A DNA stretch of 64,000 bases from Solitalea agri (GTDB lineage: Bacteria; Bacteroidota; Bacteroidia; Sphingobacteriales; Sphingobacteriaceae). The stretch covers positions 163,785-227,784 of the forward strand of contig NZ_JAMWYS010000006.1 in NCBI RefSeq assembly GCF_023914155.1. Direction: 5' to 3'. Shown one piece after another: positions 44,461-52,124 of the stretch. The first letter of the stretch is position 1, and each line of letters starts with the position of its first letter. The position numbers and the translations under genes are program-made. Below the pieces are notes generated by a model. That model was given only the letters and a program-made list of their open reading frames with translations. It had not been told where the DNA came from and searched no databases.

Positions 44461-45390
44461 ATGGTTGATTTATCCAAAATAATTCCATTAAACCCGCAGA
44501 TTCAGCGGAGAGATTTTTTGAAAGGGGCATTATTGGCCAGCTTAGCCGGTTGTACCAACCATGACCCATTTACTACTCAAGCTAAGAAGGAAAGTGTAAA
44601 GCCTTCAGGCCAAATGGTAAAGCTTCTCTCAACTACAGGGGAAATTATTGAAGTTGACAAAGCCTATCTAAAGCCTACAGAGGAAATACCATCCATTTCA
44701 AATATGGCCGAAAGAATGGGGATTGAGGGTAAAAAATTTGTGATGGTAATTGACTTATCACGCTGCCGAAATCTTAAAAAATGTCAGGAAGCCTGTAATC
44801 ATGCTCACTTTGTAAGTGATCATCAAAACTGGATCAAGGTATATCCAATGCAAGATGGTGAAAAAACCGCACCTTATTGGCAACCCACTACCTGCATGCA
44901 TTGCGATGATCCTCCTTGCGTAAAAGTTTGTCCAGTTGATGCCACTTTTAAACGTCAGGATGGAATTGTAGGAATTGATGCTGATCGATGTATTGGCTGT
45001 CGTTTTTGCATGGCTGCATGTCCGTACTCTACCCGTGTATTCAATTGGGACACACCTATAATTCCTCAAGCAGTTAAAGATTTGCCCTACTCTTCAGAAA
45101 CTAGCTGCCCTCCAAAAATTGGAACTGTTTCTAAATGTGATTTTTGTCCGGATAAGGCAAGAAATGGAGAATTACCTCATTGCGTAACAGCTTGTCCCAA
45201 CGGTGTATTTTTCTTTGGCGATTTAAATGAAGACTCAATAACTAACGGTTCGGAAACAATGCGTTTCAGCGATTTAATTAGAGATCGCTCAGGCTATCGA
45301 TTAATGGAAGAACTAGGTACCAAACCAAGTGTCTATTATTTACCACCGGTTGATAGATTGTTCCCATTTAAAAACGAAGAAAACTCATGA
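44461..45390 (+). CDS. Tat-exported Fe-S lipoprotein, four-cluster dicluster type
   Basis: This 309-residue electron-transfer subunit of the NrfC/DmsB/HybA type has a twin-arginine signal RRDFLKG (16-22) ending at lipobox Cys31 (LAGC). A short beta-like segment (53-71) follows and then four Cys groups: Cys102, 108, 112; Cys145, 148, 153, 157; Cys177, 180, 183, 187; Cys226, 229, 241, 245. In group 1 the second position of the usual CxxCxxC is Leu105, so one cluster lacks a Cys ligand or is [3Fe-4S]. It is exported to the periplasm and pairs with the NrfD protein, with which it overlaps by ATGA. Confidence 0.9.
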   Translation: MVDLSKIIPLNPQIQRRDFLKGALLASLAGCTNHDPFTTQAKKESVKPSGQMVKLLSTTGEIIEVDKAYLKPTEEIPSISNMAERMGIEGKKFVMVIDLSRCRNLKKCQEACNHAHFVSDHQNWIKVYPMQDGEKTAPYWQPTTCMHCDDPPCVKVCPVDATFKRQDGIVGIDADRCIGCRFCMAACPYSTRVFNWDTPIIPQAVKDLPYSSETSCPPKIGTVSKCDFCPDKARNGELPHCVTACPNGVFFFGDLNEDSITNGSETMRFSDLIRDRSGYRLMEELGTKPSVYYLPPVDRLFPFKNEENS

Positions 45391-46697
45391 GCTCAAATAA
45401 AATAATAACGGATCTATTACCCCAAAAATTTGGCAAAACTGGATTAATATGGACCGCCATACTAATTTTGCTCTGTTTAAATGGGCTATATTGTTACATC
45501 AAACAAATTAGATTTGGTTTAGGTGTTACCGGTTTGCGTGATTATGCATCATGGGGAATTTACATTTCTAATTTTGTATTCTTTGTGGCCATAAGTTTAG
45601 TGGGTTCACTCATCACCGCTATATTTCGTCTTACCGGAGTTGAATGGCGTACTCCATTAACTCGAATTTCAGAAATTATAGCTGTATCGGCAATCTTATT
45701 CGCTTCACTCATCATCATTGTGGATATGGGACGCCCTGATAGATTCTGGCATCTCTTTGTTTATAGTCGATTGCAATCACCGATTATGTGGGATGTGATA
45801 GTGATCACCACCTATCTTACCCTTAGTGTACTATTCCTATATTTTCCGCTACTGGCTGACATACCAATCTTAATTAAGAATAGCAAACCTGGAAGTGCCA
45901 TTCAAAAATTCTACAAATTCATTGGAGCTTTTTGGAAAGGTACTGCCGAGCAATTTAGAATAAGCGAAAATGCAGTAAAAACAATTTCTGTCATGATTAT
46001 ACCCATTGCTCTTGCCATTCACACTGTTACTTCATGGTTATTTGCCACTACCTATCGCCCTGGATGGGACAGCACCAATTTTGGTGCGTATTTCGTTTCA
46101 GGTGCATTTTTAGTAGGAGCAGGAGGTGTAGTGGTAGCTATGTATGTATTTCGACGAGCTTATCAACTTGAGGCCTACATTACTGACAAACATTTTAACA
46201 ATATGAGTAAAGTAGTGGTGATGCTTGCTCTTTTGTATTTGTATTTCAATGTTAATGAATACCTGGTACCTGCCTTCAAAATGAAAAAAGCAGAAGAACA
46301 TCACTTACATAGTTTATTTACCGGTGAATTCTCTCTTTTGTTTTGGTCAGCCATTATTTTGGGTATGATTGTTCCGGTTATAGTGTTATTGTTTCCCAAA
46401 GGGAGAAAACCTTTTCCTGCATTTATAATGGGCCTTTTAGTTGTAGTTGGGGCCTGGTTTAAGCGATTCTTAATTGTTACACCTACTATGCTGAGCCCAT
46501 TTCTTCCGATGCATGATGTGCCAGAGTCTTATAAACATTATACACCAACTTGGGAGGAATGGTCAATCACTATTGGTTCATTGGCTGGAACATTGCTCAT
46601 TATTACGATCTTCACGCGCTTGTTCCCCATTATACCAATTCATGAAACAATTGAAGAAATGGAACATAGTAAACCGGAAAAACATGAAGCAAATTAA
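45387..46697 (+). CDS. NrfD/PsrC-type membrane quinone-interacting subunit
   Basis: This 436-residue protein has about ten transmembrane helices, as in the longer NrfD branch (HmcC/DsrP/ActC-like). The segments GLRDYASWGIYISNFVFFV and IIVDMGRPDRFWHL are family-typical. NrfD proteins exchange electrons between the quinone pool and an Fe-S partner on the periplasmic side. The ATGA overlap with the Fe-S gene points to stoichiometric synthesis. No catalytic molybdopterin subunit is encoded nearby. Confidence 0.92.
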   Translation: MSSNKIITDLLPQKFGKTGLIWTAILILLCLNGLYCYIKQIRFGLGVTGLRDYASWGIYISNFVFFVAISLVGSLITAIFRLTGVEWRTPLTRISEIIAVSAILFASLIIIVDMGRPDRFWHLFVYSRLQSPIMWDVIVITTYLTLSVLFLYFPLLADIPILIKNSKPGSAIQKFYKFIGAFWKGTAEQFRISENAVKTISVMIIPIALAIHTVTSWLFATTYRPGWDSTNFGAYFVSGAFLVGAGGVVVAMYVFRRAYQLEAYITDKHFNNMSKVVVMLALLYLYFNVNEYLVPAFKMKKAEEHHLHSLFTGEFSLLFWSAIILGMIVPVIVLLFPKGRKPFPAFIMGLLVVVGAWFKRFLIVTPTMLSPFLPMHDVPESYKHYTPTWEEWSITIGSLAGTLLIITIFTRLFPIIPIHETIEEMEHSKPEKHEAN

Positions 46698-47583
46698 CCA
46701 TTTAACCGGACTAATTGCATTGGTTCTAGGTTTAACAACCATAATGGCCAATGCTCAAGATAAAACACAAAAGGGCACCATTCAAATTTACCTTGCCTAT
46801 TCTCAGTTGAATAATGACCTTCCCGTTATTAAGGTTTCAGCAAAAACAAAAAAAGAGCAAAAATTTGAACCCGTTGCAGGAGTCGATATTAATCTTTTTT
46901 TTAATTCAGAAACCACAGCGGGCTTTATGGGCAGAGTAAATACTAACAACCTTGGAAATGGTTCTTTAGCTATGCCAATCCGATTTAAAAGTCAATTTGA
47001 CACCTCGGCTAGCTTAAAGTTTATTGGCACCGTTACTCAGAACAAGCAGTTTAAGGATCAGTCTACTGAACTGGAAATAGCAAAAGCAAAAATCGAACTA
47101 ACCCTTGATGAAGTAGATAGTGTTCGCTCCATTCATGCAAAAGTATTAGCCTTACAGCCTGATGGCCAATGGGCACCAGTGCCTGAAACCGAAATTAAAT
47201 TGGTAGTTAGAAGATTATTAAGTGACTTAACGGCCACTGAAGAAGAGACCTACACTACAGACTCCATTGGAGGAGAAGTCTCCGCAGATTTTAACATGAG
47301 TGTACCTGGTGATTCCAAAGGAAATATTGTTGTTGGAGCGAAAATTGATGAGAATGAATTGTATGGAACCTTAGTAGCTGCAAAAACTGTAAAGTGGGGT
47401 ACACCATTAGTTCCTGATCATAGTTTTTCGGAAAGATCATTATGGGCCACCCGAGATAAAACGCCACTTTGGTTGCTTATTTTCCCTAACATTATCATTA
47501 TAACTGTTTGGGGTATTATCTTTTATCTTATTTATCAGATTACAAAACTTATTAAGCTTGGAAAAGAAAATAGTTCTGTTTAG
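46684..47583 (+). CDS. Periplasmic beta-rich protein with C-terminal membrane anchor
   Basis: This 299-residue protein has a signal peptide (1 to about 22, NAQDK) and two probable beta-sandwich segments (about 30-135 and 140-255; the second carries HAKVLALQPDGQWAPVPETEI). A transmembrane helix at about 263-287 (IFPNIIIITVWGIIFYLIYQ) precedes a short basic tail. No haem or metal motif is visible. It overlaps the 3' end of the NrfD gene by 14 nt, so it is probably an assembly or accessory subunit of that complex. I do not recognise the family. The ATG at 46684 is chosen because the longer frame lies inside nrfD. Confidence 0.72.
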   Translation: MKQINHLTGLIALVLGLTTIMANAQDKTQKGTIQIYLAYSQLNNDLPVIKVSAKTKKEQKFEPVAGVDINLFFNSETTAGFMGRVNTNNLGNGSLAMPIRFKSQFDTSASLKFIGTVTQNKQFKDQSTELEIAKAKIELTLDEVDSVRSIHAKVLALQPDGQWAPVPETEIKLVVRRLLSDLTATEEETYTTDSIGGEVSADFNMSVPGDSKGNIVVGAKIDENELYGTLVAAKTVKWGTPLVPDHSFSERSLWATRDKTPLWLLIFPNIIIITVWGIIFYLIYQITKLIKLGKENSSV

Positions 47584-47618
47584 TTGAATGTTTTACACTC
47601 TTAAAAAATCCAAATATT

Positions 47619-48014
47619 ATGAAAACTAATTTAATTGGGGTAATAATGATTGGCGGCATGCTTCTTTCATTTACGTATTATCAATCCAAGCCTTGGGCTG
47701 TTCCTGAAAAAGAAGCAAAGATGGCCAATCCTGTTAAAGCCGATGCAGCATCACTAAAAGTTGGTAAAGAAATGTGGACAAAGCATTGTGCCGCTTGTCA
47801 TGGTAAAACCGGAGCAGGCGATGGAACTAAAGCTGCATCATTAAAAACGGCTATGGAAGATATGTCAAAACCAGCGGTACAAAAACTATCTGATGGTGAA
47901 TTGCATTACAAAATAGCAACAGGTCGTGATGAAATGCCTTCTTTCAAAAAGAAAATTCCAGATTCAGAAGATTTATGGTCGATCGTAAATTATATGCGAA
48001 CATTCAAAAAATAA
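47619..48014 (+). CDS. Membrane-anchored class I cytochrome c
   Basis: This 131-residue protein has an N-terminal signal anchor (about 5-20), a single haem site CAACHGKTGAGDG (Cys at about 56) and the distal Met in RDEMPSFKKK (about 107). It closes with the helical SEDLWSIVNYMRTF typical of small cytochromes c. It is the last gene of the block and a plausible periplasmic electron acceptor or donor for the Fe-S/NrfD pair. A terminator follows. Confidence 0.92.
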   Translation: MKTNLIGVIMIGGMLLSFTYYQSKPWAVPEKEAKMANPVKADAASLKVGKEMWTKHCAACHGKTGAGDGTKAASLKTAMEDMSKPAVQKLSDGELHYKIATGRDEMPSFKKKIPDSEDLWSIVNYMRTFKK

Positions 48015-48037
48015 AAAATATATCCCCTATTCGGTAC

Positions 48038-48068
48038 AAGCCTCGACATCAATCGGGGCTTTGCTTTT
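48038..48068 (+). terminator. Terminator of the electron-transfer operon
   Basis: Stem AAGCCTCGA / TCGGGGCTT (one G-U) with a 6-nt loop and T-rich tail, 24 nt after the cytochrome c stop. It resembles the tRNA-array terminator. Confidence 0.8.
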
Positions 48069-48470
48069 AATAATAATTAACTCAACCCTTGAATTTGTTG
48101 AGAATTGAAAAAATCAAAGAACTAGTACGTTATGAATATATTTTTAGTGGTTTGAGTGTTCGTTCAAGGAAGTTGTCATTGCGAGTGCAATCCGACAATA
48201 AGATAGCTGCTAGCACCAATAGTCCCAATGCAAAAACTTAGAGGTATTCATAATTATAATAATTAAGATTTTATAAAAGTTCAAGGATTTAAAATATCAT
48301 TATAATATGATGTTACTTAGCAAGATGACGAGATATAACTTAAATGGCGCAATACTATTTCCATCCTAATTTATAGATTTAAGACCGATTAAAAAAAATG
48401 AAATTTTCAAACCATTACCGATAATCACTAACCTTCCTCCCCTATTTCTTTAACATTACTTCCTCATTTG
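48069..48470. other. Intergenic region with a remnant of a 'GTCATTGCGAG' repeat
   Basis: About 400 nt without a supported gene. GTCATTGCGAGTGCAATCCG (48176-48195) is a word family common in intergenic repeats of this phylum. A possible partner CAAGATGACGAG lies near 48320-48331 in opposite orientation. The rest is AT-rich. Confidence 0.4.
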
Positions 48471-48478
48471 TAACTTTG
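48471..48478 (+). promoter_or_regulatory. -7 element of the TauE/SafE gene
   Basis: Exact TAnnTTTG (TAACTTTG), 19 nt before the ATG at 48498. Confidence 0.6.
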
Positions 48479-48497
48479 CGCCGACTTTATAGGACTC

Positions 48498-49259
48498 ATG
48501 GAAATAATTATACTTTGCGCGTTTGCTTTTGTTGCAGGCTTTATTGATTCAATTGTGGGTGGAGGTGGCCTAATACAAACTCCAGCTCTGCTATTATCAT
48601 TACCTAAAGTTCCAATCCCTACCCTATTGGGAACCGGAAAAATACCCTCATTAACCGGAACCAGTGTTGCAGCCTGGCAGTATGGAAAACGTGTCGAGTT
48701 CAATGCTAAAGTATTGGTTTCAGTAGCTATTTGTGCATTAATTGCGGCCTATCTGGGAGCTCAAACTGTTAGCCTATTGGACAGCAAAGTATTGAAACCA
48801 TTAATCTTGTTCATTTTGATTGCCATTGCCATTTATACTTTCTTGAAAAAAGACTTAGGCAATTCGGTTTCAAAAGAAATTTCAGAAAACAAGATGATGA
48901 TTTACGGAGGGCTAATAGGTTTAGTGATTGGATTTTATGATGGCTTCTTTGGTCCGGGTACCGGCAGTTTTTTTATTCTGGCTTTTATAATGGTTTTGGG
49001 CCTGGATTTCCTGAATGCGTCGGCCTATGCCAAAGTGATAAATTGCGTAACCAATATTGCCGCACTCTCGGCGTTTATCTTTAACAAGCAAGTATTATAT
49101 CATATTGCCTTACCTATGGCACTTTGTAATATGGCAGGAGGATTAATGGGAAGTAAATTGGCTTTATCAAAAGGGAATGAATTTATAAGACAATTCTTCT
49201 TATTGGTAATTTGTCTTTTAATTGCAAGGTATGCGTATGAAGTTTTTATAAAAAATTAA
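48498..49259 (+). CDS. Sulfite exporter TauE/SafE family protein (TSUP)
   Basis: This 253-residue protein is predicted to have eight transmembrane helices in two related halves. The duplicated signatures are FIDSIVGGGGLIQTPALL near residue 17 and FYDGFFGPGTGSFF near residue 147. TSUP proteins transport sulfite, sulfoacetate or other organosulfur anions; the substrate is not predictable. It is a single gene just downstream of the electron-transfer block but with its own promoter. Confidence 0.92.
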   Translation: MEIIILCAFAFVAGFIDSIVGGGGLIQTPALLLSLPKVPIPTLLGTGKIPSLTGTSVAAWQYGKRVEFNAKVLVSVAICALIAAYLGAQTVSLLDSKVLKPLILFILIAIAIYTFLKKDLGNSVSKEISENKMMIYGGLIGLVIGFYDGFFGPGTGSFFILAFIMVLGLDFLNASAYAKVINCVTNIAALSAFIFNKQVLYHIALPMALCNMAGGLMGSKLALSKGNEFIRQFFLLVICLLIARYAYEVFIKN

Positions 49260-49296
49260 TTGAATTAAAGACCAGAGAATGAGCATTAATAGATTT

Positions 49297-49500
49297 TCAA
49301 TTGTTACTTGCTTTTTTCTTTTTTACCTGCATATTTCTATTCATAGCCCATTCTTCGGCCTTTGCAATGGCAATAGCAATTGATCGTTGTTCGTCGTATT
49401 TTTCTTCGAGTAAGGCATTAGCTATTCCAATAGCTTTATATCGTACCGGTGCCATTAAATTCTTCATTGAAATTGGGTAATGTTGCTTAGTCCAAGGCAT
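49297..49500 (-). CDS. Conserved small protein, YdaT-N-terminus-like
   Basis: The 67-residue product is soluble and charged: it starts MPWTKQHYPISMKNLMAPVR, continues with KAIGIANALLEEKYDEQRSIAIAIAKAEEWA, and ends in a Lys-rich tail. From memory it matches the start of Bacillus YdaT-like small proteins (MPW..YP.S.KNL pattern), whose function is unknown. It is convergent with the TauE/SafE gene, 37 nt away. Confidence 0.7.
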   Translation of the reverse strand: MPWTKQHYPISMKNLMAPVRYKAIGIANALLEEKYDEQRSIAIAIAKAEEWAMNRNMQVKKKKASNN

Positions 49501-49834
49501 CGGTTCAATTCTATTGCTTTAAAATACTTAATGCGATCATTGTGCCATTTTACAACTTAACTGGTTATTGAAGGTTTAAAATCCATTAGAAGCCCTAAAA
49601 AGCCTTGAATTACCTTTGGAAAGAACAATCAACAACAGCAACCAAACACATTGTAATTCAATGCAGTATGTATTTCATTTTCAATGAGGAGTTATAAGGA
49701 CCGAAAGAGTAAATATTTTCACATTAACTCTATAAATCATAAGTTAACTCACCTTTTAATACCAAAACATCCTAACCAACAAGCATTTTACCTTACGTTG
49801 ACTATCAAACCATTTCTTTACAAAACCAAATACC
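49501..49834. other. AT-rich intergenic stretch before mnmA
   Basis: About 330 nt upstream of mnmA, AT-rich and without a supported gene or clear repeat, apart from the mnmA -7 element at its right end. Confidence 0.4.
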
Positions 49835-49842
49835 TATCTTTG
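49835..49842 (+). promoter_or_regulatory. -7 element of mnmA
   Basis: Exact TAnnTTTG (TATCTTTG), 14 nt before the ATG at 49857. Confidence 0.6.
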
Positions 49843-49856
49843 CCGTTTGAAAAAAT

Positions 49857-50942
49857 ATGAGTAAGCACGGAAGAATATTAGTAGCAATGAGTGGAGGTAT
49901 CGATAGTTCGGTGGCTTCGATCATGCTGCATGAGCAAGGCTATGAAGTGATTGGCCTTACCATGAAAACCTGGGATTATGCATCTTCAGGTTCCTCTTCA
50001 AAAGAAACCGGATGTTGTAGTCTGGATTCAATAAACGATGCACGTTCTCTGGCTGTTGAATATGGATTTCCTCATTATATTTTAGATATCCGCGAAGAGT
50101 TCGGCAATTTTGTTATCGACAATTTTGTGGAAGAATACCTTGCAGGAAGAACCCCAAACCCATGCGTTTTATGTAATACCCATATTAAATGGGAAGCTTT
50201 AATGAAACGAGCGGATAAATTGGATTGTGAGTTTATTGCTACCGGACACTATGCTCAAATTCGTAATGAAAATGAACGATACGTGGTTTCAAAGGGCTTG
50301 GACAACAATAAAGATCAGTCTTATGTACTATGGGGCGTTTCGCAATATAATTTAAGCAGAACAAAGTTGCCGTTGGGAGGTTTTCGTAAAACAGAAATCA
50401 GACAAATGGCAATGGATATGGGGCAAATTGATTTAGCTAACAAAAGCGAGAGCTATGAAATATGCTTTGTACCAGATAATGATTATCGCTCATTCTTAAA
50501 ACATCGTGTACCTGATCTGGAAGACCGAGTAGATGGTGGTGATTTTGTGCTTACCGACGGTCGTAAAGTTGGAAAACATAAGGGTTATCCGTTTTACACT
50601 ATCGGACAACGTAAAGGGCTTGGAATTGCCTTGGGTGAACCTGTATTCGTGACCCGTATTATTCCGGAAACTAATACAGTGGTTTTGGGTAGAGAAGAAG
50701 ATCTTCAACGTTCACAGGCTTTTGTTCGAAACTATAATCTAATAAAATATGCTTCGATACAGCAGCCAATAGAGGCTGTAACGAAGATCAGATATAAAGA
50801 CGCTGGAGCAATGAGTTCAATAATTGAGGATGGCGATTTAATCAAAGTTGATTTTGATCATTCTGTTTCAGCAATAGCTCCCGGACAGTCGGCCGTTTTT
50901 TATGAAGGCGATGACTTGATTGGCGGAGGATTTCTTTGTTAA
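49857..50942 (+). CDS. mnmA: tRNA-specific 2-thiouridylase MnmA
   Basis: This 361-residue enzyme puts sulfur on U34 of tRNAs for Lys, Glu and Gln. It has the PP-loop SGGIDSS (12-18) for adenylation, the catalytic Cys103 in NPCVLCN, and the second Cys203 in YEICFVPD, which carries the persulfide. PFYTIGQRKGLGIALGEP marks the central domain. Sulfur comes from a cysteine desulfurase relay not encoded here. It is a single gene in a housekeeping region. Confidence 0.96.
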   Translation: MSKHGRILVAMSGGIDSSVASIMLHEQGYEVIGLTMKTWDYASSGSSSKETGCCSLDSINDARSLAVEYGFPHYILDIREEFGNFVIDNFVEEYLAGRTPNPCVLCNTHIKWEALMKRADKLDCEFIATGHYAQIRNENERYVVSKGLDNNKDQSYVLWGVSQYNLSRTKLPLGGFRKTEIRQMAMDMGQIDLANKSESYEICFVPDNDYRSFLKHRVPDLEDRVDGGDFVLTDGRKVGKHKGYPFYTIGQRKGLGIALGEPVFVTRIIPETNTVVLGREEDLQRSQAFVRNYNLIKYASIQQPIEAVTKIRYKDAGAMSSIIEDGDLIKVDFDHSVSAIAPGQSAVFYEGDDLIGGGFLC

Positions 50943-51018
50943 TTCAACTAAATTATTTTTCAGCTAATTTTTGTTGTTAACCAAATTTATAACCTAAACA
51001 TAAAAGAAGTATTAAAGC

Positions 51019-51993
51019 ATGTCGAACGAATTAGAACACATCCACTGCCTGATCATTGGTTCGGGCCCTGCTGGTTACACTGCTGCTATTTACGCAGCGC
51101 GTGCTGACTTAAAACCAATTATGTACACAGGACTACAACCTGGTGGACAATTAACTACCACTACTGAAGTGGAAAACTTTCCGGGCTATCCTGAAGGAAC
51201 TCATGGTCCTGAAATGATGGAAGATTTCAAAAAACAGGCGGAACGTTTTGGAGCAGAGGTTCGCTTCGGAATTGTAACCGCTGTTGACTTTTCATCATTA
51301 CCTCATAAAGTAACCTTAGATGATGGAAAACAGGTTACCGCCGACGCCGTAATCATCTCAACTGGTGCATCTGCAAAATGGTTAGGCTTACCATCAGAAC
51401 AAAAATATAACGGATTTGGAGTATCGGCCTGTGCTGTTTGCGATGGTTTCTTCTTCCGCAAGCAAGATGTTGCCATTGTTGGAGCGGGTGATACTGCAGC
51501 TGAAGAAGCAACTTACCTTTCTAAGCTTTGTAATAAAGTTTATATGATCGTTCGTAAAGGTGAAATGCGTGCCTCTAAAGCAATGCAACACCGTGTTATG
51601 AACACTCCAAACATCGAAGTACTTTTCCATTCAGAAACTAAAGAAATTTTAGGTGACGGTCAGAATGTTACTGGGGCATTGGTCGTTAATAATGAAACAG
51701 GAGAAGAAAAAACGATTAATGTAACCGGATTTTTCGTTGCTATCGGTCATAAACCTAATACTGATGTATTTAAAGGATGGATCGACATGGATGAAAACGG
51801 TTATATTATTACCAAAGCTGGAAGTACTAAAACTAATGTAGAAGGTGTGTTTGCTGCCGGCGATGTGCAAGATCATATTTATCGTCAAGCTGTAACTGCA
51901 GCAGGTTCAGGCTGTATGGCAGCGCTGGATGCAGAACGTTACATTGCTTCAAAAGAGCACAGTTCTATTTATGCTGAAGAATTAAGCAATTAA
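51019..51993 (+). CDS. trxB: Thioredoxin-disulfide reductase
   Basis: This 324-residue flavoprotein reduces thioredoxin with NADPH. The FAD-binding GSGPAG is at residues 14-19, the redox-active CAVC is Cys138 and Cys141, and the NADPH-binding GAGDTAAEEA follows. The C-terminal FAD segment GVFAAGDVQD closes the protein. It acts in the cytoplasm. A terminator follows. Confidence 0.97.
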   Translation: MSNELEHIHCLIIGSGPAGYTAAIYAARADLKPIMYTGLQPGGQLTTTTEVENFPGYPEGTHGPEMMEDFKKQAERFGAEVRFGIVTAVDFSSLPHKVTLDDGKQVTADAVIISTGASAKWLGLPSEQKYNGFGVSACAVCDGFFFRKQDVAIVGAGDTAAEEATYLSKLCNKVYMIVRKGEMRASKAMQHRVMNTPNIEVLFHSETKEILGDGQNVTGALVVNNETGEEKTINVTGFFVAIGHKPNTDVFKGWIDMDENGYIITKAGSTKTNVEGVFAAGDVQDHIYRQAVTAAGSGCMAALDAERYIASKEHSSIYAEELSN

Positions 51994-52012
51994 TTTTTTC
52001 AAATAATATGTA

Positions 52013-52048
52013 ACAAAGCCATCAAACATTGATGGCTTTGTTGTTTAT
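52013..52048 (+). terminator. Terminator of trxB
   Basis: Perfect stem AACAAAGCCATCA / TGATGGCTTTGTT with a 5-nt loop and T-rich tail. Confidence 0.9.
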
Positions 52049-52095
52049 AGCCATTCTGTATATTATTATTTACTTCTCAACCCCGTAGTTTTTTA

Positions 52096-52103
52096 TAGAT
52101 TTG
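52096..52103 (+). promoter_or_regulatory. -7 element of the DAACS gene
   Basis: Exact TAnnTTTG (TAGATTTG), 21 nt before the ATG at 52125. It overlaps an in-frame TTG at 52101 that should not be used as start. Confidence 0.6.
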
Positions 52104-52124
52104 TGGTTTATCAAATACCAATTT

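Noticed and set aside
46513..46683. N-terminal extension of the periplasmic beta-rich protein
   Set aside because: It lies within the nrfD gene in another frame; the ATG at 46684 begins a clear signal peptide.
48120..48400. Possible transposon remnant
   Set aside because: Only a degenerate GTCATTGCGAG-type repeat is seen; no transposase frame or target-site duplication.
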